Positions 19,525 through 28,993 of a stretch of DNA of 46,908 nucleotides are shown here, piece after piece. The number at the start of each line of letters is the position of its first letter. Positions within the stretch are counted from its first letter, which is position 1. The notes under the pieces were generated by a model. It saw only the letters and a program-made list of their open reading frames with translations, ran no database searches and was not told the DNA's origin. The DNA lies in contig DAIDBD010000013.1 in assembly GCA_027310305.1 (NCBI GenBank), positions 1-46,908 on the forward strand. Direction: 5' to 3'. The position numbers and the translations under genes are program-made. Source of the stretch: Herminiimonas sp. (GTDB lineage: Bacteria; Pseudomonadota; Gammaproteobacteria; Burkholderiales; Burkholderiaceae_D).

Positions 19525-19604
19525 CATGAAAAACACGAAAGGCACGAAAAAACTTCATAACACAATCCTTTCGACTATCTTTTTTCTTGTCTTTCGTGGA
19601 CCAT
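19525..19604. terminator. Imperfect long palindrome between convergent genes, likely bidirectional terminator
   Basis: The left arm around CACGAAAGGCACGAAAAAA (19534-19552) pairs with TTTTTTCTTGTCTTTCGTGG (19580-19599) with two mismatches, and CATG words close both ends. The A run on the left and T run on the right suit termination on both strands, between the convergent DUF445 and sixA genes. The CACGAAAG word is of the kind found in dispersed intergenic repeats of many bacteria. Confidence 0.6.
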
Positions 19605-19616
19605 GCTTTACATCAT

Positions 19617-20075
19617 TCACTTGATGAACAAATCAGGCGCCATGACGGCTCTCAGGTAATTTTCCGCGATGCCGTCGCGATCTCGCTGCATGATCCACCA
19701 GGCATTCGCCTTGCGTATCGACCAGTCCTGCGAGACGCCTCCAAGCAGCAAGGCGGCCACCTGGCCAAGCGTGGGCTGATGGCCGACTATCAATACCGGC
19801 TCGCGCGCATCCGGCCATTTGACGAGCTTCAGGATTTTTTCCGGTGTCGTATCAGGCCCGAGATCCGGATGGATTTTGAATTTGCGGCCGAGCGCTTCCG
19901 CCGTTTGCACGGTGCGCACCGTGGGGCTCGCCAGAATCTTGCAACTGTTCGGCAGATTGCGATCGAGCCATTCAGCCATTTTCCATGCCTGCTTATGTCC
20001 TTTGGCCGTCAGCATGCGGCTTTCGTCGGGTTCGCCCGGTTCCGCTTCCGCATGGCGCCACAGGATCAATTCCAT
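19617..20075 (-). CDS. sixA: Phosphohistidine phosphatase SixA-type histidine phosphatase
   Basis: The 152-residue product starts MELILWRHAEAE, the RHG catalytic motif with nucleophile H8. It continues with the second Arg motif ILASPTVRTVQTAEALG and the later catalytic His in VLIVGHQPTLGQVAALL. Short single-domain members of this type are SixA, which in E. coli dephosphorylates phosphohistidine proteins. It lies 3 bp after ppk on the same strand and is surely co-transcribed. This linkage suggests a role tied to polyphosphate or to phosphohistidine on Ppk or a partner, but that is inference. Confidence 0.88.
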   Translation of the reverse strand: MELILWRHAEAEPGEPDESRMLTAKGHKQAWKMAEWLDRNLPNSCKILASPTVRTVQTAEALGRKFKIHPDLGPDTTPEKILKLVKWPDAREPVLIVGHQPTLGQVAALLLGGVSQDWSIRKANAWWIMQRDRDGIAENYLRAVMAPDLFIK

Positions 20076-20078
20076 AAA

Positions 20079-22190
20079 TTAAGTGTCCGCGCTTGATGTC
20101 TGGAATCCCAGCGCCTGCATCAGATGCTGCTGGGCGCTGAAGCGAAGCTGTTTGGCGCGCGGTTTTCGCTTGCGGTATTGCCCGTCCGATTCCAGCTCCC
20201 ACGCATTGGTATTGTCTTTCAGATAGGGATTCAGGCCTTGCGTGATGACCTGCTTTTTCAGTGTCTTGTCAAGGACCGGGAAGGCGACTTCGATGCGGCG
20301 AAACAGATTGCGGTTCATCCAGTCCGCGCTGGCCAGATAGACATCATGCTTCAGGTCGTTGCGGAAATAGTAAATGCGGCTATGCTCAAGAAAACGGCCG
20401 ATGATCGAGCGCACCCGGATATTCTCCGACAGGCCGGGTACGCCCGGTTTCAGCGCGCAGGCGCCGCGAACGATCAGGTCGATCCTGACGCCATCGGCCG
20501 ACGCGGCATACAACGCGCGGATAACCGATTCATCGAGCAGCGCATTCATTTTGGCGATGATGCGTCCCGGGCGGCCCTCGCGGGCGATTCTGGCTTCATT
20601 GCGGATCGCCTTGATGATTTCCTTTTGCAGCGCGAACGGCGCAAGCCATAGATACTGCAGTTTCTTGGGCTTGGTCAGGCTGGTCAAATGGATGAAAATC
20701 TCGTTTACTTCGGCGGTCAAGGCCGGATGCGCGGTCAATAAACCGAAGTCGGTATAGAACTTGGTCGTAGTCGGATGATAATTGCCGGTTCCCAGATGCG
20801 CGTAATGACGCAATGCGCCTTCCTCGCGCCGGATCACCAGCGCCAGCTTGGCGTGCGTCTTCAGTCCGACCACGCCGTACACGACCTGAGCGCCGACACG
20901 CTCGAGTCGATCGGCCCAGTTGATATTGGCCTCTTCATCGAAGCGCGCCATCAATTCGACGATGACCGTCACTTCCTTGCCGTGCTGCGCGGCGGCGATC
21001 AGGGATTCCATCAGATCCGAGTTCATGCCGGTGCGATAAATCGTTTGCTTGATGGCGACCACGTTCGGATCGTTGGCAGCGGTATGAACGAATTCGAGCA
21101 CCGGCAGAAACGACTGAAACGGATGATGCAGCAATATGTCCTGTTTCCTTAACAAGGTAAAGATATCCACGTTGGCCAGCTTTTGCGGATAGCCCTGGGT
21201 AAACGGCGGGAAGCGCAGCGCCGGCTGTCCGGCATGTTCAATCAATTCGGAAAGCCGGACCATGTTGACCGGTCCGTCGACTGCGTACAGCCGATTCTTG
21301 CTGATGGAGAACTGGTCGAGCAGAAATTGCGCAAGCTGAGGCGGGCAATTCCGCGCCACTTCCAGCCGCACCGCAACACCGAACTGACGGCTTTGCAATT
21401 CCCCTTGCAATGCCTGACGCAGATTCTTGACTTCCTCTTCATCCACCCACAGATCGCTGTTGCGCGTTACCCGGAACTGGGAATACGCGATTACTTCGCG
21501 CCCGGTAAACATATCCGTGATGTGAGCATGGATAATCGATGACAACAGGCAGAACGAAATCCCGTCGCCCGAAATTTCATCCGGCAGACGTATCACGCGC
21601 GGCAATACGCGCGGCGCTTTTACAATCGCAATGCCGGTGCCGCGTCCAAAGGCATCCTTGCCGGACAATTCAATAATAAAGTTCAAGCTTTTGTTGACGA
21701 CTTGCGGAAACGGATGAGCCGGATCCAGCCCGATCGGCGTCAGCAGCGGGCGCACCTCCCGATCGAAATACGACTTTACCCAAGCCCGCTGCGCTTCGTT
21801 GCGATCCTGATGGCGCAGCAAATGAATGCCGTTGGCCGACAGCTGCGGCAAAATATCTTTGTTCAAAATCGAATATTGCCGCTCGACTATTTGATGGCAT
21901 TCGGTACTGGTGCGTTCCAGCGCGGCGGTCAGGGCCGGCGGCTCCACCAGTTCGCCATCGATGCTTTCCCGTGCCAGCAGACTGGCGATCCGCACTTCGA
22001 AAAATTCATCCAGGTTGCTGCTGACAATGGATAGATAGCGGAGCCGTTCCAGCAGCGGAATGGTTGAGTCTTCTGCTTGCGCCAGAACGCGTCGATTGAA
22101 GGAAAGCTGCGATAATTCCCGGTTTAGATAGATGTCGGTCCGAAAAGATTTTATCGGCGCCAACTTGTCAAATGTTATTGCCTTGTCCAT
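20079..22190 (-). CDS. ppk: Polyphosphate kinase 1
   Basis: The 703-residue protein matches Ppk1 along its length. The N-terminal helical domain begins YLNRELSQLSFNRRVLAQA. The ATP/polyphosphate core has the catalytic His in GLKTHAKLAL and the HLGTGNYHPTTTKFYTDFGLLT block. The second conserved His is in FLEHSRIYYF, and SADWMNRNLFRRIE follows. It makes polyphosphate reversibly from ATP at the membrane or cytosol. The ATG at 22190 follows a mirrored Pho box and a TACACT -10, so it should be induced by PhoB together with the divergent pst operon. sixA follows within 3 bp. Confidence 0.96.
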   Translation of the reverse strand: MDKAITFDKLAPIKSFRTDIYLNRELSQLSFNRRVLAQAEDSTIPLLERLRYLSIVSSNLDEFFEVRIASLLARESIDGELVEPPALTAALERTSTECHQIVERQYSILNKDILPQLSANGIHLLRHQDRNEAQRAWVKSYFDREVRPLLTPIGLDPAHPFPQVVNKSLNFIIELSGKDAFGRGTGIAIVKAPRVLPRVIRLPDEISGDGISFCLLSSIIHAHITDMFTGREVIAYSQFRVTRNSDLWVDEEEVKNLRQALQGELQSRQFGVAVRLEVARNCPPQLAQFLLDQFSISKNRLYAVDGPVNMVRLSELIEHAGQPALRFPPFTQGYPQKLANVDIFTLLRKQDILLHHPFQSFLPVLEFVHTAANDPNVVAIKQTIYRTGMNSDLMESLIAAAQHGKEVTVIVELMARFDEEANINWADRLERVGAQVVYGVVGLKTHAKLALVIRREEGALRHYAHLGTGNYHPTTTKFYTDFGLLTAHPALTAEVNEIFIHLTSLTKPKKLQYLWLAPFALQKEIIKAIRNEARIAREGRPGRIIAKMNALLDESVIRALYAASADGVRIDLIVRGACALKPGVPGLSENIRVRSIIGRFLEHSRIYYFRNDLKHDVYLASADWMNRNLFRRIEVAFPVLDKTLKKQVITQGLNPYLKDNTNAWELESDGQYRKRKPRAKQLRFSAQQHLMQALGFQTSSADT

Positions 22191-22224
22191 GGTTCGGTGA
22201 CATTCCCCGCATAATTTTGTTCGG

Positions 22225-22257
22225 AGTGTAATGAATCAATATGACAACTTAATTACA
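22225..22257 (-). promoter_or_regulatory. Pho box and -10 for ppk
   Basis: On the minus strand TGTAATTAAGTTGTCATA (22257 down to 22240) is two 7-mers starting 11 bases apart, the PhoB repeat; the second is a perfect TGTCATA. Nine bases further lies TACACT (22230-22225), a -10. The geometry equals that of the pstS box on the other strand. Confidence 0.75.
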
Positions 22258-22299
22258 AAAATGTTATCGACTTTTGGTTTATTACATGATTTTTCGGGA

Positions 22300-22332
22300 A
22301 GTCATAAAGATGTAATAATACTTCGCTAAAGT
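22300..22332 (+). promoter_or_regulatory. Pho box and -10 for pstS
   Basis: AGTCATAAAGATGTAATA (22300-22317) holds two PhoB half-sites 11 bases apart, each matching TGTCATA at six of seven positions. After nine bases comes TAAAGT (22327-22332) as -10. The box takes the place of a -35, as is usual for PhoB-activated promoters. Confidence 0.78.
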
Positions 22333-22372
22333 CCGCACTGTTTTACATTGTTAATTAATCAAAGGAGCAGAT

Positions 22373-23419
22373 ATGCGACTCAACCCGATTTATAAATTCC
22401 TGGCAGTGGCGGCGAGTGCCACCATGGCATTTTCCAGCGTTTCGGCAGCCGATATTACCGGTGCCGGCGCGACGTTTCCTTATCCGATTTACGCAAAATG
22501 GGCAGAAGCCTATAAGGCTGCGACCGGAACCGGCCTGAATTACCAGTCTATCGGTTCCGGCGGCGGCATCAAGCAAATCAAGGCAAAAACAGTTGACTTC
22601 GGCGCTTCCGACATGCCGCTCCCGGCGGAAGATCTGGCAAAAGACGGCCTGACGCAATTCCCGGCGATCATGGGCGGCGTAGTGCCGGTCGTGCATCTCG
22701 ACGGCATAGCGCCAGGGCAGTTGAAATTGACCGGCCCGGTTCTGGCAGACATCTATCTGGGCAAGATTACAAAATGGGTCGCGCCTGAAATTGCAGCGCT
22801 CAATCCCGGCGTGAAATTGCCGACGACCGATATCACGGTAGTGCACCGCTCGGACGGTTCCGGCACCACGTTTCTGTGGACCGACTATCTTTCCAAGACC
22901 AGCCCGGCTTTCAAGAGCACAGTGGGCGCGGGCACCGCAGTCAAATGGCCGGCCGGTGTAGGCGGCAAGGGCAATGAAGGCGTGGCGGCAAACGTGCAGC
23001 GTATCAAGGGTTCGATCGGCTACGTCGAGTATGCCTATGCCAAAAAGAACAAGATCGCGCATGCCCAGATGAAAAACCACGACGGCCAATTCGTGCAACC
23101 GAATGACGAAAGCTTCAAAGCTGCCGCTGCCGGTGCCGATTGGGCGAAAACTCCCGGCATGGCGGTTGTCCTGACCGATCAGCCAGGCAAGGCAAGCTGG
23201 CCGGTTACCGGTGCATCGTTCATCCTGATGCATAAAGCGCAGGCTGATGCAGCCAAAGCCAAGGAAGTCTTGAAATTTTTCGACTGGGCTTACAAGAATG
23301 GCGGTGCAATGGCGACCGAACTGGATTATGTCGCAATGCCTGCGCCGGTAGTCAAGCAGATAAACGATGTGGTATGGAAAGGGCAATTGAAGGATGGTTC
23401 AGGCAAGGCCGTCTGGTAA
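22373..23419 (+). CDS. pstS: Phosphate ABC transporter periplasmic binding protein
   Basis: The 348-residue precursor has a signal peptide (FLAVAASATMAFSSVSA, cleavage before ADITGAG). It carries the PstS hallmarks GAGATFPYPIYAKW, SIGSGGGIKQI, DFGASDMPL and HRSDGSGTTFLWTDYL, which line the phosphate site. It captures phosphate and delivers it to PstC/PstA. An AAAGGAG site sits 6 bases before the ATG, and a Pho box lies about 60 bp upstream. It is the first gene of pstSCAB-phoU-phoB-phoR. A strong hairpin after it should give extra pstS message relative to the later genes. Confidence 0.97.
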   Translation: MRLNPIYKFLAVAASATMAFSSVSAADITGAGATFPYPIYAKWAEAYKAATGTGLNYQSIGSGGGIKQIKAKTVDFGASDMPLPAEDLAKDGLTQFPAIMGGVVPVVHLDGIAPGQLKLTGPVLADIYLGKITKWVAPEIAALNPGVKLPTTDITVVHRSDGSGTTFLWTDYLSKTSPAFKSTVGAGTAVKWPAGVGGKGNEGVAANVQRIKGSIGYVEYAYAKKNKIAHAQMKNHDGQFVQPNDESFKAAAAGADWAKTPGMAVVLTDQPGKASWPVTGASFILMHKAQADAAKAKEVLKFFDWAYKNGGAMATELDYVAMPAPVVKQINDVVWKGQLKDGSGKAVW

Positions 23420-23452
23420 GGGTTGGTCAACCTTTTCTTAATCGCGTCATAC

Positions 23453-23489
23453 AGGCCGCTGCCAGGCATCAGAATCCTGGCAGCGGCCT
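23453..23489 (+). terminator. Strong intercistronic hairpin between pstS and pstC (attenuator or 3' stabiliser)
   Basis: Perfect 14-bp arms (AGGCCGCTGCCAGG and its complement at 23476-23489) enclose a 9-base loop. The following bases are T-rich but not a full T run, so partial termination or protection of the pstS 3' end are both plausible. Confidence 0.7.
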
Positions 23490-23511
23490 TCATTCTTTGA
23501 AATAGCCGTTT

Positions 23512-24540
23512 ATGAGTGCACATATCAATTCGATCCGAGTACCGGCAGCGGAGCCGGACAAGAAAATCGGGGAAGCTGCGATGGCGGACAAGAGCATGCT
23601 CGCAACGATGCGCAAACAGCGGTTTCAGGATTTCCTGTTTCATAAAGTAACGCTCGGGTTTGCATTGAGCGTGTTGCTGGTTTTGGTCGGCATCATCATT
23701 TCACTCGTCATCGGATCATGGCCGGCTTTTCGCGAATTCGGCCCCGCGTTTATCTTCAGCATCGAATGGGATCCGGTCAACGACAAGTACGGCGCGCTGA
23801 TCGCGATTGCCGGCACGTTGCTGACATCGCTGATCGCGTTGCTGATCGCCTTTCCGGTGAGTTTTGGAATCGCACTGTTTCTTACCGAAATTTGCCCCGC
23901 CTGGCTAAAGCGTCCGATGGGAACCGCCGTGGAATTGCTGGCCGGCGTGCCGAGCATTATCTACGGCATGTGGGGAATGTTCGTTTTTGCGCCGTTGTTC
24001 GCCGATTATGTCCAGCCGTTTCTGGCGCAGACGCTGGGCCGGTTACCTGTGATCGGGGAATTGTTCAAGGGACCGATGATGGGCATCGGCATTCTGGCTG
24101 CCGGCGTGATACTGGCGATCATGATCATTCCTTTCATTGCATCCGTGATGCGCGATGTGTTCGAAGTCGTGCCGGCGGTGTTGAAAGAATCCGCCTATGC
24201 GCTCGGGTGCACCAAGTGGGAAGTGGTTCGCAAGGTTGTTTTGCCGTACACGAAAATCGGCGTGGTCGGCGGCGTGATGCTCGGCCTCGGACGCGCGCTT
24301 GGCGAAACGATGGCGATCACGTTCGTCATCGGCAATGCCCATAAGCTGTCATGGTCGTTATTCTCTCCAGGAAACAGCATCGCATCGACGCTGGCGAACG
24401 AATTTGCGGAAGCCGATTCGGTATTGCATGTGTCTTCGCTGTTTGCGCTCGGACTGATCCTGTTCGTTATTACGTTCATTGTATTATCCGCCGCGAAATT
24501 GATGCTGCTCGGACTGGAAAGAAGAGAGGGGACGAAATGA
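23512..24540 (+). CDS. pstC: Phosphate ABC transporter permease PstC
   Basis: The 342-residue inner-membrane protein has about six transmembrane helices from residue 45 on. It shows the PstC signatures [34 protein letters not shown] and the cytoplasmic EAA-type loop with [23 protein letters not shown], which docks PstB. An N-terminal extension of about 40 polar residues is normal for this family. It forms the channel with PstA. Its last four bases overlap the pstA start (ATGA), which indicates translational coupling. An alternative start is the Met of ADKSMLA, 23 codons in. Confidence 0.95.
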   Translation: MSAHINSIRVPAAEPDKKIGEAAMADKSMLATMRKQRFQDFLFHKVTLGFALSVLLVLVGIIISLVIGSWPAFREFGPAFIFSIEWDPVNDKYGALIAIAGTLLTSLIALLIAFPVSFGIALFLTEICPAWLKRPMGTAVELLAGVPSIIYGMWGMFVFAPLFADYVQPFLAQTLGRLPVIGELFKGPMMGIGILAAGVILAIMIIPFIASVMRDVFEVVPAVLKESAYALGCTKWEVVRKVVLPYTKIGVVGGVMLGLGRALGETMAITFVIGNAHKLSWSLFSPGNSIASTLANEFAEADSVLHVSSLFALGLILFVITFIVLSAAKLMLLGLERREGTK

Positions 24541-25400
24541 AAAAAGATCAGATCATGAATCCCGTTTATCGCAAGCGTTTGTGGGTGCACCGGATCGGCA
24601 TCACGCTGTCGTTCATGGCGATGGCAATCGGCATTTTCTTCTTGATGTGGATTTTATTCACGTTGATCATCAAAGGATTCGGGGCGCTCAATTTAGCGAT
24701 GTTTACCGAAACCACACCGGCACCCGGCAGCGATGGCGGGGGGTTGATCAATCCGATTGTCGGCAGCCTGCTGATGGTCGGCGCGGCGACCGCCATCAGC
24801 ACGCCGATCGGCATTCTGGCCGGCATTTATCTGGCCGAGTATGGCGAAGAAAGCTGGTTTGCCCAGATGACGCGCTTCGTCACCGATATCATGCTGTCAG
24901 CGCCATCCATCGTGATCGGCTTGTTCGTCTATGCGATTTACGTCGCCAATGTCAGGCATTTTTCCGGCTGGGCCGGCAGCTTCGCCATTTCGCTGATCGC
25001 GATTCCGGTGGTGGTCCGCACCACCGACAACATGCTCAATCTGGTGCCGACCAGCTTGCGCGAGGCAGCGTTTGCACTGGGCGCGCCGCGTTGGAAAGTC
25101 GCGACCATGGTGCGCTTGCGCGCCGTGAAAGCAGGCGTCGTAACCGGCGTGCTGCTGGCGCTGGCCAGGATATCCGGCGAAACGGCGCCGTTGCTGTTTA
25201 CGGCATTGAACAACCAGTTTTTCAGTGCCAACATGAATGCGCCGATGGCTAACCTGCCTGTCGTGATTTATCAATTCGCGATGAGCCCGTACGACAATTG
25301 GCGTTCGCTGGCCTGGGGCGGCGCGTTGCTGATTACCTTCAGCGTGCTGGGTTTGAATATCTTGTCGCGCACGCTTTTCAATCAGAAAATTCACCATTAA
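24537..25400 (+). CDS. pstA: Phosphate ABC transporter permease PstA
   Basis: The start at 24537 overlaps the pstC stop; longer upstream readings of this frame run through pstC and are rejected. The 287-residue product has about six membrane helices, the PstA blocks [25 protein letters not shown] and [12 protein letters not shown], and the EAA loop [23 protein letters not shown]. It pairs with PstC in the membrane. pstB follows after 14 bp. Confidence 0.95.
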   Translation: MKKDQIMNPVYRKRLWVHRIGITLSFMAMAIGIFFLMWILFTLIIKGFGALNLAMFTETTPAPGSDGGGLINPIVGSLLMVGAATAISTPIGILAGIYLAEYGEESWFAQMTRFVTDIMLSAPSIVIGLFVYAIYVANVRHFSGWAGSFAISLIAIPVVVRTTDNMLNLVPTSLREAAFALGAPRWKVATMVRLRAVKAGVVTGVLLALARISGETAPLLFTALNNQFFSANMNAPMANLPVVIYQFAMSPYDNWRSLAWGGALLITFSVLGLNILSRTLFNQKIHH

Positions 25401-25414
25401 ATTCTTTGATCGAT

Positions 25415-26200
25415 ATGAATAATCAGACGGCTATGAACGTAAACAACAAAGCAACTATCGAAATATCGGCGTTGAATTTTTTCTATGGAAATTTTCAGGG
25501 TTTGAAAAACATCAACCTGGATATTCACGAAAAGAAGGTCACGGCCTTCATCGGTCCTTCCGGTTGCGGCAAGTCGACCTTGCTGCGCACGCTCAATCGC
25601 ATGTACGACTTGTATCCGGGGCAGCGCGCCGAAGGCAAGATCATGTATGCCGGCCGCAATATTCTGGAACAGGGGCAGGATGTCAACATGCTGCGCGCCA
25701 AAGTCGGCATGGTGTTCCAGAAGCCGACGCCATTTCCGATGTCGGTCTATGACAATATCGCGTTCGGCGTGCGTCTTTACGAAAACCTTCCCAAGGGAGA
25801 GATGGATGAGCGTGTCGAATGGGCATTGAACAAGGCGGCGCTATGGAGCGAAGTGAAAGACAAGCTTCACAAGAGCGGTTTGAGCCTGTCGGGCGGCCAG
25901 CAGCAGCGTTTGTGCATTGCGCGAGGCGTGGCGGTAAAGCCGGATGTCTTACTGCTGGATGAACCGACGTCGGCGCTCGACCCGATTTCAACCGCCAAGA
26001 TCGAAGAGCTGATCAGCGAACTGAAAAAAGATTACACGATCACCATCGTCACGCACAACATGCAGCAGGCGGCGCGCTGCTCCGATTACACGGCTTATAT
26101 GTATCTGGGCGAACTGGTGGAGTTCGGCGAAACCGACCAGATTTTCATGAACCCGGGAAAACGGGAAACGCAAGATTACATTACCGGCCGTTTCGGATAG
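25415..26200 (+). CDS. pstB: Phosphate ABC transporter ATP-binding protein
   Basis: The start at 25415 gives 261 residues, the usual PstB length; the longer frame reading back into pstA is rejected. Motifs are Walker [10 protein letters not shown] (residues 47-55), Q-loop [16 protein letters not shown], signature LSGGQQQR, Walker [13 protein letters not shown] and the switch His in THNMQQAAR. It powers phosphate import and, with PhoU, reports transport state to PhoR. An in-frame Met six codons later is an alternative start. Confidence 0.96.
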   Translation: MNNQTAMNVNNKATIEISALNFFYGNFQGLKNINLDIHEKKVTAFIGPSGCGKSTLLRTLNRMYDLYPGQRAEGKIMYAGRNILEQGQDVNMLRAKVGMVFQKPTPFPMSVYDNIAFGVRLYENLPKGEMDERVEWALNKAALWSEVKDKLHKSGLSLSGGQQQRLCIARGVAVKPDVLLLDEPTSALDPISTAKIEELISELKKDYTITIVTHNMQQAARCSDYTAYMYLGELVEFGETDQIFMNPGKRETQDYITGRFG

Positions 26201-26271
26201 GCTGCACAATTTAAACTTGTGCGCTGTCCCGTACACGACCATCGAATATTGAACGATTAAGGAGAAACCCG

Positions 26272-26973
26272 ATGCCCGACCATTCTTCGAAGCAATATGA
26301 TCTTGATCTTGAAGCGATACGATCCAAAGTGTTATTGATGGGCGGGCTCGTTGAAAGCCAGTTCCATGATGCGATGACTTGCTTTCGGACCGGCAATGCA
26401 GTGCAAGCCGAGCAGGTCATCAAGGCCGATGAAAACGTCAACCGGATGGAAGTGACGCTGGATGACACTTGCAGCCATTTGATCGTCAAGCGGCAGCCTG
26501 CGGCAAATGATTTGCGGACCGTGATGGCGACCATCAAGGTGATTACCGATCTGGAACGGATCGGCGATGAAGCGACCAAGATCGCGCGTGCTGCAAAGAC
26601 CATCCAGGAGCGCGGCGTCGCGACCGTCAATCATTATGAAACCGTTCGCGTGATCGCCAACAGCGCCAGCGACATGCTGCATGATGCGCTGGATGCATTT
26701 GCCCGGCTCGATGAAAAACAGGCGACCAGGCTGATTGCGCAAGACAAGCTGATCGACCATGAATTCCGTTCGATCATGCGCAACCTGATCACGTTCATGA
26801 TGGAGGATCCTCGCACCATCTCGGCCGCACTCGACACATTGTGGGTAGCCAAAGCGATTGAGCGCATCGGCGATCACGCGAAGAACATTGCCGAATACGT
26901 TATCTATGTGGTTGAAGGCAAGGACATTCGGCATACCGATTACGCGGCCGCCAAACTGGATAATCCGGCTTGA
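26272..26973 (+). CDS. phoU: Phosphate signalling regulator PhoU
   Basis: The 233-residue all-helical protein has the two PhoU repeats: near residue 90 in ITDLERIGDEATKIA and near residue 195 in AIERIGDHAKNIAEYV, the two E/DxxxD metal-binding motifs. It links PstB to PhoR and represses the Pho response when phosphate is plentiful. AAGGAG lies 8 bases before the ATG. It is 71 bp after pstB and 12 bp before phoB. Confidence 0.96.
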   Translation: MPDHSSKQYDLDLEAIRSKVLLMGGLVESQFHDAMTCFRTGNAVQAEQVIKADENVNRMEVTLDDTCSHLIVKRQPAANDLRTVMATIKVITDLERIGDEATKIARAAKTIQERGVATVNHYETVRVIANSASDMLHDALDAFARLDEKQATRLIAQDKLIDHEFRSIMRNLITFMMEDPRTISAALDTLWVAKAIERIGDHAKNIAEYVIYVVEGKDIRHTDYAAAKLDNPA

Positions 26974-26985
26974 TTGCTCATCAAT

Positions 26986-27675
26986 ATGGCTGCCGATAAA
27001 CCTACCATCCTGATTATTGAAGACGAGCCCGCGATCGCCGAGCTCGTGAGTTTCACATTGAAAGAAGCGGGCTGGAATGCATTCGTCGTGCACAATGCGT
27101 CCGATGCATGGGATTTCCTGCAGAGGCGCACGCCGCAGCTTATCCTGCTGGACTGGATGCTGCCGGATCAGTCCGGATTGCGCTTCCTGTCGAAGATACG
27201 CGCCGACCGCCAGTTCAATGAGCTGCCGGTAATCATGCTGACTGCCAAAAGCATGGAAGAAGATAAAATCGCCGGACTGGATAACGGCGCCGACGACTAT
27301 ATTACGAAGCCTTTTTCGCCACGCGAGCTGACTGCGCGCATCAAGGCATTATTGCGACGCAAAACACCGGAGCATGCGCAAAGCCTGATGAGCGCCGGCA
27401 TAGTCAGTCTTGATCCGGTGAGTTGCACGGTCAGCATGAATAGTCAGAAAATCGAAATCGGTCACGCCGAATTCAAATTATTGAAATTCTTTCTGGCGCA
27501 TCCGGATCGCGTGTTTTCGAGAAGCCAGTTGCTGGACAAGGTGTGGGGCGATCATGTTGTCATTGAAGAACGCACCGTCGATGTGCATGTGCTGCGGCTT
27601 CGCAAAGCCTTGAAGGAAGCCGAGCACCTGATCAAGACCGTGCGTAGTGTAGGCTATATGCTGTCCGAAAAATAA
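26986..27675 (+). CDS. phoB: Phosphate response regulator PhoB
   Basis: The 229-residue OmpR-family regulator has a receiver with ILIIEDEPAIAELV, the acceptor Asp in LILLDWMLPDQSG, and switch residues in MLTAKS and YITKPFSPREL. It is followed by a winged-helix domain ending in VDVHVLRLRKAL and VRSVGYML. The ATG at 26986 is preferred over a TTG four codons earlier. Phosphorylated PhoB should bind the two boxes at 22240-22257 and 22300-22317. phoR follows after 10 bp. Confidence 0.96.
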   Translation: MAADKPTILIIEDEPAIAELVSFTLKEAGWNAFVVHNASDAWDFLQRRTPQLILLDWMLPDQSGLRFLSKIRADRQFNELPVIMLTAKSMEEDKIAGLDNGADDYITKPFSPRELTARIKALLRRKTPEHAQSLMSAGIVSLDPVSCTVSMNSQKIEIGHAEFKLLKFFLAHPDRVFSRSQLLDKVWGDHVVIEERTVDVHVLRLRKALKEAEHLIKTVRSVGYMLSEK

Positions 27676-27685
27676 TTCCGCTTTT

Positions 27686-28993
27686 ATGAATCCACGGTTG
27701 CTGTTCTGGGTGCCTGCCGCTCTGCGTTTATTTCTTGTTTTGTTCGGCACCGGACTCCTATGGTTTTTTTGGGGATCAATCATCGGATTGCTGGCAGGCT
27801 TGCTCGTCATGGTCGCGATGGTGGTGATTCAACTCCATTATCTTTACCAGCTTTCGGGCTGGCTCGATAATCCGGACAGTACCAAACTGCCCGATGGCTG
27901 GGGTGCATGGACCGACATCTTTTCAAGGCTTTACCGGCTGCGGCGCGACGATGAAAAAAACCGGGCCGAGCTGTCGGAATGGCTGGCCCGGTTCAGACAG
28001 GCAATGAGTTTATTGCCGGACGGCGTCGTGATTATGGATGACGTGCTTTTCCTGGAATGGTGCAATCCTGCGGCGGAGCGGCATCTCGGCCTCAGTCTTG
28101 AACGCGACAAGGGAATGCGGGTGACCAATCTGATCCGCAGTCCCGCTTTCATCGACTACATCATCCTGGGCCGCTATGAGCAACCGTTGACGCTGGCGCT
28201 GCGGGAACGCAAGTTGATCGTGCATATCATTCCGTTTGAAAACCGGCGCCAGATCCTGGTCACGCATGATGCGACCGAATCGGAACGCATCGAGATGATG
28301 CGGCGCGACTTCATCGCGAACGCATCGCATGAACTGCGCACGCCGCTTACCGTCATCAACGGATTTCTCGAAATTGCCTATGCCCAGCCGAATCTGGATG
28401 CGCAAACTAGAATCTCTCATCTGAAGCTGATGATCGAGCAGGGCCAGCGCATGCAGAACCTGGTTGAAGATATGCTGTCGCTGACACGGCTGGAATCAAT
28501 CGATTATCCGTTGCGTCCCGAACGGGTGAATATTCATAACTTGCTGGATCAAATTCAGCAAGAGGCAAAGGCTTTGTCGGCAGGGAGGCATACTATTTCT
28601 CTTGCGATCGATGGCCCCGATATCAACGGAAGCCCCGAGGAATTGCAAAGCGCATTCAGTAATCTGGTATCGAATGCGGTGCGTTATACACCCGAAAATG
28701 GCAATATCGAACTGGCATGGCAGCAGACAACATCCGGCGTGCAATTTGTCGTGCGCGACAACGGCATCGGCATTCGTCCCGAGCATATCTCTCGTTTGAC
28801 GGAGCGTTTTTATCGAGTCGACAAGAGCCGATCGAGAGAAACGCAGGGGACCGGATTGGGCTTGGCGATCGTGAAACACGTACTGTTGCGCCATAATGCC
28901 TTGCTGGCCATACAATCCAAGCCGGACCAAGGCAGTACGTTCATGGTGAAATTTCCGCATGGCGCCGTTTGCGATGCGCAAGAAGTTATTTGA
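27686..28993 (+). CDS. phoR: Phosphate regulon sensor histidine kinase PhoR
   Basis: The 435-residue kinase has two N-terminal membrane helices (about residues 8-55) with almost no periplasmic loop, as in PhoR proteins that sense via PstSCAB-PhoU. Next come a charged linker, a PAS domain (about 95-195, MSLLPDGVVIMDD), a HisKA box ([14 protein letters not shown]) and an HATPase with LVSNAVRYT, DNGIGI and GTGLGLAIVKHV. It phosphorylates PhoB. It ends the pst-pho run; in many Burkholderiales ppk and ppx would follow here, but in this window they lie elsewhere. Confidence 0.95.
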   Translation: MNPRLLFWVPAALRLFLVLFGTGLLWFFWGSIIGLLAGLLVMVAMVVIQLHYLYQLSGWLDNPDSTKLPDGWGAWTDIFSRLYRLRRDDEKNRAELSEWLARFRQAMSLLPDGVVIMDDVLFLEWCNPAAERHLGLSLERDKGMRVTNLIRSPAFIDYIILGRYEQPLTLALRERKLIVHIIPFENRRQILVTHDATESERIEMMRRDFIANASHELRTPLTVINGFLEIAYAQPNLDAQTRISHLKLMIEQGQRMQNLVEDMLSLTRLESIDYPLRPERVNIHNLLDQIQQEAKALSAGRHTISLAIDGPDINGSPEELQSAFSNLVSNAVRYTPENGNIELAWQQTTSGVQFVVRDNGIGIRPEHISRLTERFYRVDKSRSRETQGTGLGLAIVKHVLLRHNALLAIQSKPDQGSTFMVKFPHGAVCDAQEVI

